A stretch of 64,000 bases of DNA from Muribaculaceae bacterium. GTDB taxonomy: Bacteria > Bacteroidota > Bacteroidia > Bacteroidales > Muribaculaceae. Positions 1 through 8,828 of this stretch are shown piece by piece. The notes under the pieces are model-generated. The model was not told the origin of the DNA, made no database searches, and worked only from the letters and a program-made list of their open reading frames with translations. The position numbers and the translations under genes were made by a program. The DNA lies in assembly GCA_017405965.1 (NCBI GenBank), contig JAFQZK010000037.1, positions 124,001-188,000 on the forward strand. Direction: 5' to 3'. Positions within the stretch are counted from its first letter, which is position 1; each line of letters starts with the position of its first letter.

Positions 1-1013
1 TCGCAATAACTATACATACCCTCATAGTCCATGTTCAAAAGCAACCTATCCCCCTCTGACAAACTATCTTTTTGAGCAAAGAACTCCTTTATTCTGTGTA
101 AAATATTACGATTCTCCAACTCTTGCCTCAAAAATGAAATGACTTCTTGCTTATTAGATTTCTTAAAATAAATCAATTGTGAAGCATGATGATACAAAAA
201 CGCCTCATACTGTTCAAACAAAGGAACATAACCTTGTGTGTAATTATAATTGTCTAACAATTCCAAACGCCTGTCAAACAGAAAGGACATCATGGGATAA
301 TCCTTGTTAAAACCAAAAGTGCCACCTCCATAACGATATTTATAAACTGAAGCATCAATGCGATATGCCGAGTTCAAAAACGGAAACACTTTCATATTAA
401 GATAAAGATCCTCGCCCATGAAAGGTATATTCGGAGAAAATAATTCTGTTTCCCGATACGCCTTATCAAGAATTCTTTTACGATACAATTTCCCCCACGC
501 ATTGATTGGGAACATCCTGATTGAGCCAAAAAAATTCACGTAATATTTGTCAAATAGCTCTGGTTGAGAAATCACCCGTCCACAGGGGAATAAACACAAC
601 TTATCAACTTTACGATGAGTAGTGATATTCCCTGCAACATTGTCATACATACCCATAACAAGATCCACTCCATTGTTTTTTACAGCACTCATCATGAGTT
701 CAATGGAGCGATGTGTCATCATATCATCACTGTCTAGAAATGACACAAAATCACCTGTTGCAGCAAGCAAGCCATCCCTTCGAGCATAGGCTAGCCCTTC
801 ATTCTCCTTGTCAACTATTTTAATTCGTTCGTCTCGAGAAGCCCAGTCATGAACAATTTGCAAACTACGATCTGTAGATCCATCATTTACAATGATTATC
901 TCTAGATTTTTATATGTTTGGCGACACACAGAACGCAAACAGGCTCTTAAATACCGTTCCTGATTATATAGGGGCACTATAATGCTGACAAGTGGTAGAG
1001 AATCAGATTTCAT
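1..1013 (-). CDS. Glycosyltransferase family 2, 3' end outside window
   Basis: Inverting GT-A glycosyltransferase that would add a sugar to a lipid-linked glycan repeat at the cytoplasmic face. Translating the minus strand from the ATG at 1013 gives an open frame to the window edge (337 residues visible). It starts MKSDSLPLVSIIVPLYNQ, followed by the GT2 nucleotide-binding signature (IIIVNDGSTD) and the metal-binding FLDSDD motif. The second half carries GEDLYLNMKVFP and RYGGGTFGF, and these are shared with the upstream neighbour at 1035-2126, so the two are tandem paralogues with only 21 bases between them. The acceptor and donor sugars cannot be read from the sequence. The visible end (DYEGMYSY) matches a position about 20 residues before the end of the paralogue, so little is missing. 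Confidence 0.93.
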   Translation of the reverse strand, partial: MKSDSLPLVSIIVPLYNQERYLRACLRSVCRQTYKNLEIIIVNDGSTDRSLQIVHDWASRDERIKIVDKENEGLAYARRDGLLAATGDFVSFLDSDDMMTHRSIELMMSAVKNNGVDLVMGMYDNVAGNITTHRKVDKLCLFPCGRVISQPELFDKYYVNFFGSIRMFPINAWGKLYRKRILDKAYRETELFSPNIPFMGEDLYLNMKVFPFLNSAYRIDASVYKYRYGGGTFGFNKDYPMMSFLFDRRLELLDNYNYTQGYVPLFEQYEAFLYHHASQLIYFKKSNKQEVISFLRQELENRNILHRIKEFFAQKDSLSEGDRLLLNMDYEGMYSYC

Positions 1014-1034
1014 TAACCCTACAACGTTTAATTT

Positions 1035-2126
1035 TCAAGAGAACTTCTTGAGCAAGCTAATCACCATGCTTCTGGCTCTCTGCTTCAATGAGCCTTTGCG
1101 CTGTTGCACCAAATCGACAGCGTATTGATACATGCCCTCGTAATCATGCATGAGCAAGAGCTTAACCTCATTATCTGATGTCGGATTCTCGGCATAATAG
1201 GCCTCGAGACGAGGCATGAGCTCACGGTTCTCCACTTCTTGCTTGAAAAAGTTTATAACACCTTGCTTGTCCTCGACTTTGCATGATATCAATCGTGATG
1301 CGTGGAAGTACAGACAGAGGATATATTCATCAAACAAAGGTCCATATCCCTGAGAATAGTTATACTGATCCAACAGGTTGAGCCTCTTGTCCGACATAGT
1401 AAACCATTGGATGAAATTAGGATTGAAACGGTTGGTTCCACCACCATAACGATAGATATACACCGTCTCATCTGTGCGATACACCGAATTCAAGGACGGA
1501 AACAGTTTCATATTAAAAAACTGATCCTCTCCCATCAAAGTCACATCCTTATCGCACAATGTGGTCTCTTGAATGGCCTTGTCAATCACACTTTTCCGAT
1601 ACAAACGTGCACACATGGATATCGGGAATATATCCTTCCTGAAAAAGCCTGAATAGTACTTATCAAACAACTCAGGCTGAGCAACAACTTGATGAATCGG
1701 AAAAGTATAAGATTTGTCGATGTGTGATTGCTTGATAAAGGCCAGCTTCCTGGTCATTGAGCCTATCACCAGATCAACATTTCTCTCAACTATATGACCA
1801 GCCAGAATGGCGATTGCATTTTTAGGCAGGAGGTCATCACTATCCACGAATGCGATGTAGTCACCCTTAGCTATCCGATAGCCATCAAGCCTAGCTAAAA
1901 TAGCGCCAGCATTTGGTTTATCGATGACTTTGATGCGTTCATCCCTGCCGGCCCATTGCTTTGCCATTAACGGACTATCATCAGTTGAGCCGTCATTGAC
2001 AACAATAACCTCAATGTTCTTGTACGTTTGGCCGACGATCGACTTTAAACAGTCATCAAGATGTCGACGCTGATTATACATCGGCACAACAATACTCACC
2101 AACGGAGAATTTGTCTGTACATTCAT
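1035..2126 (-). CDS. Glycosyltransferase family 2 (tandem paralogue of the next gene)
   Basis: GT2 transferase of 363 residues. N-terminal GT-A domain: PLVSIVVPMYNQ, VIVVNDGSTDDS and the DxD-type FVDSDDLL; the C-terminal half has GEDQFFNMKLFP and RYGGGT. An ATG 24 bases further upstream is in frame, but the ATG at 2126 lines up with the paralogue's start and leaves a normal N-terminus, so it is preferred. It follows the acyltransferase (stop 2161) and precedes the paralogue at 1013 in the same minus-strand operon. Length and motifs are normal for a polysaccharide-locus GT2. Sugar specificity is unknown. Confidence 0.94.
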   Translation of the reverse strand: MNVQTNSPLVSIVVPMYNQRRHLDDCLKSIVGQTYKNIEVIVVNDGSTDDSPLMAKQWAGRDERIKVIDKPNAGAILARLDGYRIAKGDYIAFVDSDDLLPKNAIAILAGHIVERNVDLVIGSMTRKLAFIKQSHIDKSYTFPIHQVVAQPELFDKYYSGFFRKDIFPISMCARLYRKSVIDKAIQETTLCDKDVTLMGEDQFFNMKLFPSLNSVYRTDETVYIYRYGGGTNRFNPNFIQWFTMSDKRLNLLDQYNYSQGYGPLFDEYILCLYFHASRLISCKVEDKQGVINFFKQEVENRELMPRLEAYYAENPTSDNEVKLLLMHDYEGMYQYAVDLVQQRKGSLKQRARSMVISLLKKFS

Positions 2127-2160
2127 CTCACTCATCAGCCCTATCTGCAATGAACTATTC

Positions 2161-3165
2161 TCATTGTATCTTGATTACATCTTTCTGAGCAGTCACATGA
2201 GGCATGAAACGTCTCATCAACGGTATCAGCAGATGACAAATCAACATCGTCAATATAAATACAACTGCAAACAAAACCGTTCCAGAAACGTAATGTCTCA
2301 TAACTTTTGACAACACAATCAATATGGGGTAATGAATACACAATACCATGATTGAGTATCGTCCCCAATAGGATACAGCAGGTAACCGTTTTAAAGCCTT
2401 AGAAACTATAAGCACAAGCATTGTTCCTGCGATGCCACACAGGTAAACGAACCACACCGCATCAAGTGAGATCTCGTTCAATGACCATTTCACTGGTACT
2501 GCCAAAAAGAGCAATACCAACAGGCAAATAATGGCTATCGGTAAATCCCATTTCAATTTTACAGGCGCACTCAAGAATTCTGTATGTCGGAACAGCCACC
2601 AGCCGAAGGCGAAAAACGGCAAAACTGACAAAGCTGTATCTACATAGAACGGGATAACAATATGATTAATGCCTAACATTAGGCCTGTTATACCTAAAAC
2701 CAGTGAAATCACAATAACTAACAAGGTCTTGTAGCTTGACGAAATGGCATCTGCAAGGCCTTGGACCAAATAGAACAAAATATTTACCTCGAACAAGCAA
2801 AGCAGAAACCATATCGGCTCATTAAGCATCACGACTCGCTCTCGATACAAATACTTCAACGGATAGGCATACATTTGTTTCAAATCAGGAGTCATGACCC
2901 AGTAAGGCAGAACTACCGTTATCGCAAAAAAGAACAGGAACGGTATCAATAATTTGTTGGTTTTCCTCTTCAGAAAGCCCACGAATCCTTCATACTGCTT
3001 GAAAAACAAACCCGATAAAATGAAATAAAGTGGCATCCTGAAAGCACCCGCTTGATCACTGAAAGGGAAATCCACTCCTACCCAACCTGTTACGTGGGTA
3101 AAGACAACCAAGGCGATGCAAAAGCCTTTAGCCAGATCAATCCATTCAATCCTGTTGCGGACCAT
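2161..3165 (-). CDS. Acyltransferase 3 family membrane protein
   Basis: Integral membrane O-acyltransferase (Acyl_transf_3 / OafA-type) that would acetylate or otherwise acylate a surface glycan. The 334-residue protein opens with RIEWIDLAKGFCIALVVFTHV, where the family's conserved His follows the first membrane segment, and continues with about ten hydrophobic segments. There is no C-terminal SGNH domain, so it is the short form. It lies between the EpsG-type polymerase (start 4418) and the tandem GT2s, consistent with decoration of the repeat unit. An alternative role as a succinyltransferase cannot be excluded. Confidence 0.88.
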   Translation of the reverse strand: MVRNRIEWIDLAKGFCIALVVFTHVTGWVGVDFPFSDQAGAFRMPLYFILSGLFFKQYEGFVGFLKRKTNKLLIPFLFFFAITVVLPYWVMTPDLKQMYAYPLKYLYRERVVMLNEPIWFLLCLFEVNILFYLVQGLADAISSSYKTLLVIVISLVLGITGLMLGINHIVIPFYVDTALSVLPFFAFGWWLFRHTEFLSAPVKLKWDLPIAIICLLVLLFLAVPVKWSLNEISLDAVWFVYLCGIAGTMLVLIVSKALKRLPAVSYWGRYSIMVLCIHYPILIVLSKVMRHYVSGTVLFAVVFILTMLICHLLIPLMRRFMPHVTAQKDVIKIQ

Positions 3166-3218
3166 TGTCTATGCTTCAGATCCCCGAAAGAGTTTTGGAA
3201 AAATGCCTAATAACCAAA

Positions 3219-4418
3219 CTACCTCCTCCACCAATATTGATCAAATCCTCTAAATCCTGTTGTACCGAAATAGTAGATGAAGAACATGAAGAAGGTAAAA
3301 CCAGAATAAGCAAACAGAATCAGTGCCGTCTTACGGTCCTGGTCTTTCCACAAGTTCATTCGTAATAAAGGATAAGCAAACACCAAAGGATAAATAAACC
3401 AGGATAAATAAGCAAAACGGTTTGAGAATGATGCCCTAATTACCATAATCCAGAATGCGCTGCAGAACAAATAAGTATTTGCAATCACCGAAAAAGCGCG
3501 ATCCTTAAACTTTCGATAACTGGACACATACCAAGTCAATATCACTGGAAATGCACCATACAGCAAGAAGTCCCATCTGAAACCCGTTGAAGACACAGCA
3601 CTTTGATAATATTCATTATTTTTACCCTCGGAATACCTTGACATACGTTCATCAAAACCCAAAGCCGAAAAGAACGACTCAACCAACGGGCCAGCAACTA
3701 GTGAAATAATAATTGAAGCGAACCAGAATCTCAAAGCCCATTTTGTATCCCTTACAAAATAAAGAGCCGTTAAAGCAGCAACCGAAGGTAGCATAGATGA
3801 TCTATGGATACACATAGCTATAATCATCAGAATCACACAGAACACTTTCTTTGCTGTGTGGTGTGATTCAGCTGTAGCCAAAACAGCAATTGCAACAAGC
3901 ACTATACTGCATGCCAAACCATTTCTAATACCATTAACACCATAGGAAAACGTGTTAAATGCCGAGAAGAACAACAACATTGCTAACCACAGATTCTTGC
4001 GCATCAACAAGAAAGAGACAAGCAGCATACCTCCAAAATAAAAGAAGGCCACGAATACAAAAAAATCGTGGACATTCATGCCCAAAACATTTCGGCAAAA
4101 AATCTGCATGTTCTCCCAAAGCCACTCTGTTTTCAAACTGACTGGTTGATACTGAGTCATTCTTGTGATATTATCATAATGAATCGAATAACCAATTGTA
4201 TCACCAAAATCTCGGGCCAATTCTCTCAAGCCAATGAAAAAAATCATCAATACAGTCAGAAGCACTGCCATGCCTTGCGAGAAAGAGCCTTCAGCATGTA
4301 ATATCTTTTGGCCGTTAGAGCCAATGTAGTATAATGTTGTAAACCAACACAAAACTACCAACAAAATATAATATGCTGTACTGTAATAGTAGTATGCAAT
4401 AAATTGAATCGGTTGCAT
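3219..4418 (-). CDS. EpsG/Wzy-type polysaccharide polymerase
   Basis: Multi-spanning membrane protein of 399 residues that fits the EpsG family, the likely repeat-unit polymerase of this locus. The sequence has about ten or more hydrophobic segments, the early loop motif GLRELARDFGDTIGY typical of EpsG proteins (charged R and D residues after the third helix), and a long periplasmic loop. It sits in the middle of the glycosyltransferases, as Wzy-type polymerases usually do. The coding sequence is visibly AT-richer than the neighbouring GT2 at 4475. No flippase gene is visible in the window, so the Wzx partner must lie beyond the left edge or elsewhere. Confidence 0.82.
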   Translation of the reverse strand: MQPIQFIAYYYYSTAYYILLVVLCWFTTLYYIGSNGQKILHAEGSFSQGMAVLLTVLMIFFIGLRELARDFGDTIGYSIHYDNITRMTQYQPVSLKTEWLWENMQIFCRNVLGMNVHDFFVFVAFFYFGGMLLVSFLLMRKNLWLAMLLFFSAFNTFSYGVNGIRNGLACSIVLVAIAVLATAESHHTAKKVFCVILMIIAMCIHRSSMLPSVAALTALYFVRDTKWALRFWFASIIISLVAGPLVESFFSALGFDERMSRYSEGKNNEYYQSAVSSTGFRWDFLLYGAFPVILTWYVSSYRKFKDRAFSVIANTYLFCSAFWIMVIRASFSNRFAYLSWFIYPLVFAYPLLRMNLWKDQDRKTALILFAYSGFTFFMFFIYYFGTTGFRGFDQYWWRR

Positions 4419-4474
4419 AATTCTTAAACCAAATTAGGATTTCATCAACACTTAATCATTCAACTGATATCGCA

Positions 4475-5398
4475 TCAATGTTTTATTAATCTTGATATCC
4501 GGCCTGCAAGGTTATAATAGTGAGAGACCAGCCAAGCAAAGGATTGCATTTTTCTTGAAGAAACACCTGTCTTAGCAATCAGGTGCCCGTCACGACGCAC
4601 TTCTTCCTGCAAAAGTTTGATTCCAACATCCCGACGATAACCGTTAATTGCAGCATCTCTCAAGATTTGAGTCATCTCACAGGCAAACCTGCCATAGGCG
4701 ATATCTTTGTACTGAGGCCAGGATTCCTCAGTATCGCGGCAGATCATATCCCATGCCGTATAAGCCGTCAGTCTCCTGCCGTTAAACTGCTGATGCGATA
4801 AGCTGTCCATATTGACGCGATAGTGATAAAACACATTGCCTATCGCACGAACCTTTTTGACACGCTGCAGTACCTGCCATACCAAGAGGGCATCCTCTCC
4901 ATAGGTGACAGTCGGATCAATGCACAACCCATCGAGCAATGAACTCCTGATTAATTTGTCACAAAGGGATCCACGAAATACCTTGTGCTCGAGAAACAGT
5001 TTCACTGCTTGTTCTTGAGTATAGGATGTATCTTGGAAGTAGGTTCGCGCGATACGAAACATCACCATGTCATAATCCTCTTTCTGCTGCTCGCGCATCA
5101 ACACTTCGATGGTATCCTTATCAATCCAATCATCGCTGTCAACAAAGAGGACAAAATCGCCACGCATTTTATCCAGCAGATTGTTGCGTGTTGTAGCCAC
5201 ACCACGATTAGGCTGACTGTAGATTTCAATGCGTTTGTCCTGACGAGCCAACTCTCGCATGACGGTCCAAGAATCATCGGTAGAACCATCATTGATGAGG
5301 ACAATCTGCAGATCGGTGTAGGTCTGTCCAGTCAGCGAATCCACGCACTCACGCAGATAGGGCGCTGTATTATAAACCGGGACAAGAATCGTTACCAT
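4475..5398 (-). CDS. Glycosyltransferase family 2
   Basis: GT-A fold transferase of 307 residues. Visible motifs are VTILVPVYNTAPYLRECVDSL at the N-terminus, IVLINDGSTDDSW, and the metal-binding FVDSDDWID; VTYGEDALLVWQ follows in the acceptor half. The ATG at 5398 lies 7 bases after the stop of the upstream gene (5405), so the two are probably co-translated. It transfers one sugar of the locus glycan; the donor is unknown. Not closely related to the tandem pair at 1-2126. Confidence 0.94.
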   Translation of the reverse strand: MVTILVPVYNTAPYLRECVDSLTGQTYTDLQIVLINDGSTDDSWTVMRELARQDKRIEIYSQPNRGVATTRNNLLDKMRGDFVLFVDSDDWIDKDTIEVLMREQQKEDYDMVMFRIARTYFQDTSYTQEQAVKLFLEHKVFRGSLCDKLIRSSLLDGLCIDPTVTYGEDALLVWQVLQRVKKVRAIGNVFYHYRVNMDSLSHQQFNGRRLTAYTAWDMICRDTEESWPQYKDIAYGRFACEMTQILRDAAINGYRRDVGIKLLQEEVRRDGHLIAKTGVSSRKMQSFAWLVSHYYNLAGRISRLIKH

Positions 5399-5404
5399 AT
5401 TGTT

Positions 5405-6613
5405 TTATTGCTTTGGATGATCTGCCAACCAGCGGCGCTGGGCGTCAATCAGGTTATTGAGAAGTGACTCGGCTGCAGCAGGGCCGTTGAAGTGGCTGCG
5501 CACAAACTCACAGCCAGCCTTGGCAATTGTTTCCAGTTCCTGTTGATGTTCGGGTTGCTGATAGTATCCTATCTTAGCTTTCAAGTCATCAAGAGTGCCA
5601 TCATACCCGATATAGTGCACCCCTTCTTTCATGCCATAGTCCTCGTAATAACCAACAGTCTGTCCGAAATATGCGCAACCGCATGCCATGCCTTCCACAA
5701 ATCCGATACCAGGCAATCCGTTGATCTCCTCGCCAACGACACACATCTTGTAGTCGTTGAACTTTTCGACCATATCAAACGAGTAATACTTCTTCTGGTG
5801 ACCGAGGAAAAACTTATCATGCAAACGCCTGATCACCTTCAAGAACTTAGCGGCACCAGTCGACGTGTTCACGGCTTTAACATCTTCCAGATAATCGCTG
5901 TTAAAGCAATCAATCCATGGTTTCAGAGCCTCAGCATTGTCATAAATCTGTTTTCTGGCCGGCTGCAAGCAGTTGTTGCCATAGTACTTGTTAAGATATC
6001 CACCGGGATAGGTAATCGTTCCCACCGAGACCGCTTTGTTCTGACGCTCTGCAAAAGGCTTCACCACTTTGAATCGGTCAGCAAACACAAACGGGATGAC
6101 AAGATATTGCTTGTCGAACCAGCCGAAGCAATCACCAAAGCCGACAAAGCGTTCCCTCATATTACTTTCATTGTAAAGCAGATCGGGGTCAACCTTTTCA
6201 AGCATCGGGCCAGCTCCAGCGGCAAAATGCAACTGACTCACAGCAATGAAGGCATCAGGTCGCTTATCGAACTCAAATTGAGGAGGAAACACCTGGTACA
6301 GAATGACAATATCATCGTGACGGATTTCGTCTTCGCGTTTGAGCACCTTGATTTTGTCCAACGGAATTCCGTTTTTCTTCAATGCAATGCGGTGATCCAG
6401 AAAACGGAACGATTGCAAGAACCGGTTTCGCGTAGTGTAGGACAGCGACAAGCCTCTCCTGTTGACAAACGAGCACACCTCGACGTCATCACGAGAAAGC
6501 AAGTAGTCCAGAATATACTTGTGCTTCATGGCAACCGACTGCTTGAAGATGAACTTGTTGAGTGTCTTCACCAGAAACTCGTTACCATGGAGGTTGACAA
6601 ATACTACTCTCAT
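5405..6613 (-). CDS. Putative GT-B glycosyltransferase, unclassified
   Basis: Predicted cytoplasmic protein of 402 residues. The start at 6613 (MRVVFVNLHGNEFLVKTLN) is chosen because the longer frame runs through the intergenic sequence after the previous stop and adds an implausible leader. The C-terminal half contains NGLPGIGFVEGMACGCAYFG, which resembles the nucleotide-sugar-binding EGmA-G region of GT-B retaining glycosyltransferases; the N-terminal half has no motif I recognise. Position between two sugar-handling genes supports a glycosyltransferase. Family assignment is inferred, and a GT4-like fold is the best guess. Confidence 0.62.
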   Translation of the reverse strand: MRVVFVNLHGNEFLVKTLNKFIFKQSVAMKHKYILDYLLSRDDVEVCSFVNRRGLSLSYTTRNRFLQSFRFLDHRIALKKNGIPLDKIKVLKREDEIRHDDIVILYQVFPPQFEFDKRPDAFIAVSQLHFAAGAGPMLEKVDPDLLYNESNMRERFVGFGDCFGWFDKQYLVIPFVFADRFKVVKPFAERQNKAVSVGTITYPGGYLNKYYGNNCLQPARKQIYDNAEALKPWIDCFNSDYLEDVKAVNTSTGAAKFLKVIRRLHDKFFLGHQKKYYSFDMVEKFNDYKMCVVGEEINGLPGIGFVEGMACGCAYFGQTVGYYEDYGMKEGVHYIGYDGTLDDLKAKIGYYQQPEHQQELETIAKAGCEFVRSHFNGPAAAESLLNNLIDAQRRWLADHPKQ

Positions 6614-6663
6614 AAAATGATTGGTATTAAGTAGGGCCGCGGCTGAATTGTCAAAGCGGCAGT

Positions 6664-7347
6664 TCAATAATGCATGTTGGTCACACTCCAATCCTGATAA
6701 TCATCAATCAGAATGGGGCGGAATATCTTTTTGTCGAGCAACATCGAATAGATGACATGCGACAGATAAAGCGACTTGTGATTCTTGAGTTTTTCATAGT
6801 AGCTGCAGAACTCTTGAGCATCCTCAAAGCAATAGCCACCGGCACTGAAAAAATGACTCACTACCCGCTTCTCGATGATATTCGTCACATAGAACATATC
6901 ATCTACTGCTACATAACTCTTGTGCTGCGGGTCAACGATAGGCAGGTTCTCTAGGGCATAGATTGCAACACCGTTCTGAGGCAAAACCTCATCAGCCGTG
7001 AAGTAGCAATCAGCATCCTTGATGAACACCATTCCGGTAATGCCGTTCACCTCGATGGCACGCGCCACGGTCTCGACCTGACTATTGGTGGGTTTATCAA
7101 GAATTGTGACATGTGCCTTGGTGAGTTTTTGACGCCTGAACTGCATGGTCAGTTGATCCTTGAGCATGAAACGCTCATCATGGTCACGCAATATCACAAA
7201 ATAGATATCATCTATTTCATTCAACGGCAGGCCGGTAATAGCCCTGACACAATACATCACACCTTCCTCGTCAAGACGGAAGGGCTGAGGCAGTTTGTGG
7301 GCATATTCATCTTTGTTTGCCGCAATGGGAACTATCAGTGTCATCAT
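6664..7347 (-). CDS. Degenerate nucleotidyltransferase-like protein
   Basis: 227-residue protein that seems to have the GT-A-like fold of sugar-phosphate nucleotidyltransferases: a first strand TLIVPIAANKDEY, a middle FIKDADCYF resembling the NTP-transferase kDaDnyf motif, and a C-terminal YQDW. The usual signature loop PMAGxGSRF...PKPLI is replaced by PIAANKDEYAHKLPQPF, so the glycine-rich loop and the PKP lysine are absent. It may be a non-catalytic partner or use another substrate. The ATG at 7347 or 7344 follows the kinase stop by about 4 bases, suggesting translational coupling. Compare the intact enzyme at 8829-9563. Confidence 0.6.
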   Translation of the reverse strand: MMTLIVPIAANKDEYAHKLPQPFRLDEEGVMYCVRAITGLPLNEIDDIYFVILRDHDERFMLKDQLTMQFRRQKLTKAHVTILDKPTNSQVETVARAIEVNGITGMVFIKDADCYFTADEVLPQNGVAIYALENLPIVDPQHKSYVAVDDMFYVTNIIEKRVVSHFFSAGGYCFEDAQEFCSYYEKLKNHKSLYLSHVIYSMLLDKKIFRPILIDDYQDWSVTNMHY

Positions 7348-7351
7348 GATT

Positions 7352-8236
7352 TCAAGCAGTTTTAGAATTGTTGATGAAAGCAATTTGACTCGAGATCACA
7401 CGCTTGAGGTAAGCAATCACCTTATCATCGTGTCCATACTGGAGAATGCGAAGGAAGTTCATCAGTTGCAACGGCATATAGTACTCCCTGTACCACTGAT
7501 ATTTCCCAGTGAAGTATTCGTCGATAGCTGTGTCTATCTTCTCACTGATGATGCTCAGTCTCACCTTGTCAAACGGCTTGTTGTACATCAGCGTTGACCA
7601 CAGATAGGCCGTATCCTGTCGTATCTTTACGATATCCAGCAAGGGCGACTCAATAAACGAGTCGAGAAAATCTATCAAGTAGTAGTTGTTACCGTTGAAC
7701 AGGATGTTGCTGAAGGTCAGGTCCCCATGACACATTCCAACAGGCATAACCATATCTCCCACACTGTTCATCACTTCGCTGGACAGCCTTACCAACTCCT
7801 GAGCTTCGGCATCATCCTTGAGGTGATCGTTTTTCTCTACCTTACGGGCCACATCGGCCATCTTGTCGGTAAGAATGCGAGATGGAACAGTCTGCATCTG
7901 AGAGTTGTTGATTTCCAAGTCAATGAAATACTTGATAGCACCAATCAGATACTTGATCTGCTCAAAACCAGCCTGTTCAAAATGTTCAATATAATTCCTT
8001 GAGTAGATATACTCCATCTTGATTGTGGCCGAGCTGTCGCTCTTCTCCACATCAAAGACTTTTGGCACTCGTATGTTCTGATATTCAATCTTGGAAGCCA
8101 CAATCTGTTTGTTGGCTTGATTGACCAGTCGAGGCACATAGCCCGGATCATGGGTGCTCTTGTGGATAAACAAATCGTTATCCTCATGCACAATGACAAT
8201 ATCACAACCTGAATGCCCCTGAATGTCAAGTTTCAT
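7352..8236 (-). CDS. APH/choline-kinase-type phosphotransferase
   Basis: Small-molecule kinase of 294 residues. The catalytic loop MCHGDLTFSNILF (HGDxxxxN) and the metal-binding YLIDFLDS are plain, as in aminoglycoside phosphotransferase and LicA-like kinases. The N-terminal lobe has IFIHK-type lysine (DLFIHKST) that could bind ATP. It is flanked by a HAD phosphatase and two nucleotidyltransferase-type genes, so it probably phosphorylates the small alcohol or sugar that is then activated as an NDP or CDP derivative and placed on the glycan. The substrate is not readable from sequence; an antibiotic-resistance role is unlikely in this context. Confidence 0.82.
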   Translation of the reverse strand: MKLDIQGHSGCDIVIVHEDNDLFIHKSTHDPGYVPRLVNQANKQIVASKIEYQNIRVPKVFDVEKSDSSATIKMEYIYSRNYIEHFEQAGFEQIKYLIGAIKYFIDLEINNSQMQTVPSRILTDKMADVARKVEKNDHLKDDAEAQELVRLSSEVMNSVGDMVMPVGMCHGDLTFSNILFNGNNYYLIDFLDSFIESPLLDIVKIRQDTAYLWSTLMYNKPFDKVRLSIISEKIDTAIDEYFTGKYQWYREYYMPLQLMNFLRILQYGHDDKVIAYLKRVISSQIAFINNSKTA

Positions 8237-8251
8237 AGTTTAGACAATGAA

Positions 8252-8806
8252 TTAGAGGGATATTTTTATGAAATGGGCACCTGCACGAGAAGCAGCTTGC
8301 AGCCCTACAGTTGAGTCTTCAAAAATCAGCGTCTCGTCGGCCGTGACGCCTAACCTGGCCATTACAGTATTGTAGATTTCAGGAGAGGGCTTGCCCTCCT
8401 TGACGTCTTCGCCAGCAAGAATCAGGTCAAAATCGCCTGTTGCACCGATGTGTTCCAACGCATTAGCCAAATTCCTGCCACGGGCGGTCGAAGCTACAGC
8501 AGTCAAGCCACCTCCGGCACGAAACATCCTGATGAATTCGAGCAATGGCCCGTTGACGTGCAGCAGTTCAAAATAATCAGGATAGCACTCCCCCTTGATG
8601 GTACGGATGCGTTTCCGCTTTTCAACATCGTTGATACCCATCGCGTCCATGAAGCCGTCGAAACGCAACCCGTAGCATTTGCGGTATTGCTCTTCGCTCA
8701 AAGTCATGCCTACCTGCCTGAAGGCTTCACAGTAAGCATGATAATTGGCTTGAAACGTATTGACGAGCGTGCCGTCGAAATCGGTTATAATTAACTTAAT
8801 CTGCAC
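8252..8806 (-). CDS. HAD-superfamily hydrolase (beta-phosphoglucomutase-like)
   Basis: 184-residue HAD protein: motif I IITDFDGTLVNT with the nucleophile and acid/base Asp, motif II VASTARGR, motif III Lys in EGKPSPEIY, motif IV FEDSTVGLQAA. The insertion after motif I indicates a C1-cap enzyme of the phosphoglycolate phosphatase or beta-phosphoglucomutase type. The start codon is GTG at 8806, because an in-frame stop lies two codons upstream and no ATG fits. Placed between the nucleotidyltransferase and kinase genes, so it is likely a phosphatase in synthesis of the activated glycan substituent. Confidence 0.88.
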   Translation of the reverse strand: MQIKLIITDFDGTLVNTFQANYHAYCEAFRQVGMTLSEEQYRKCYGLRFDGFMDAMGINDVEKRKRIRTIKGECYPDYFELLHVNGPLLEFIRMFRAGGGLTAVASTARGRNLANALEHIGATGDFDLILAGEDVKEGKPSPEIYNTVMARLGVTADETLIFEDSTVGLQAASRAGAHFIKISL

Positions 8807-8828
8807 GATTCAAAAAACATGTATATTG

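Noticed and set aside
7352-8236. Aminoglycoside resistance gene
   Set aside because: The HGDxxxxN kinase motif is shared with choline and sugar-type kinases, and the context is glycan substituent synthesis.
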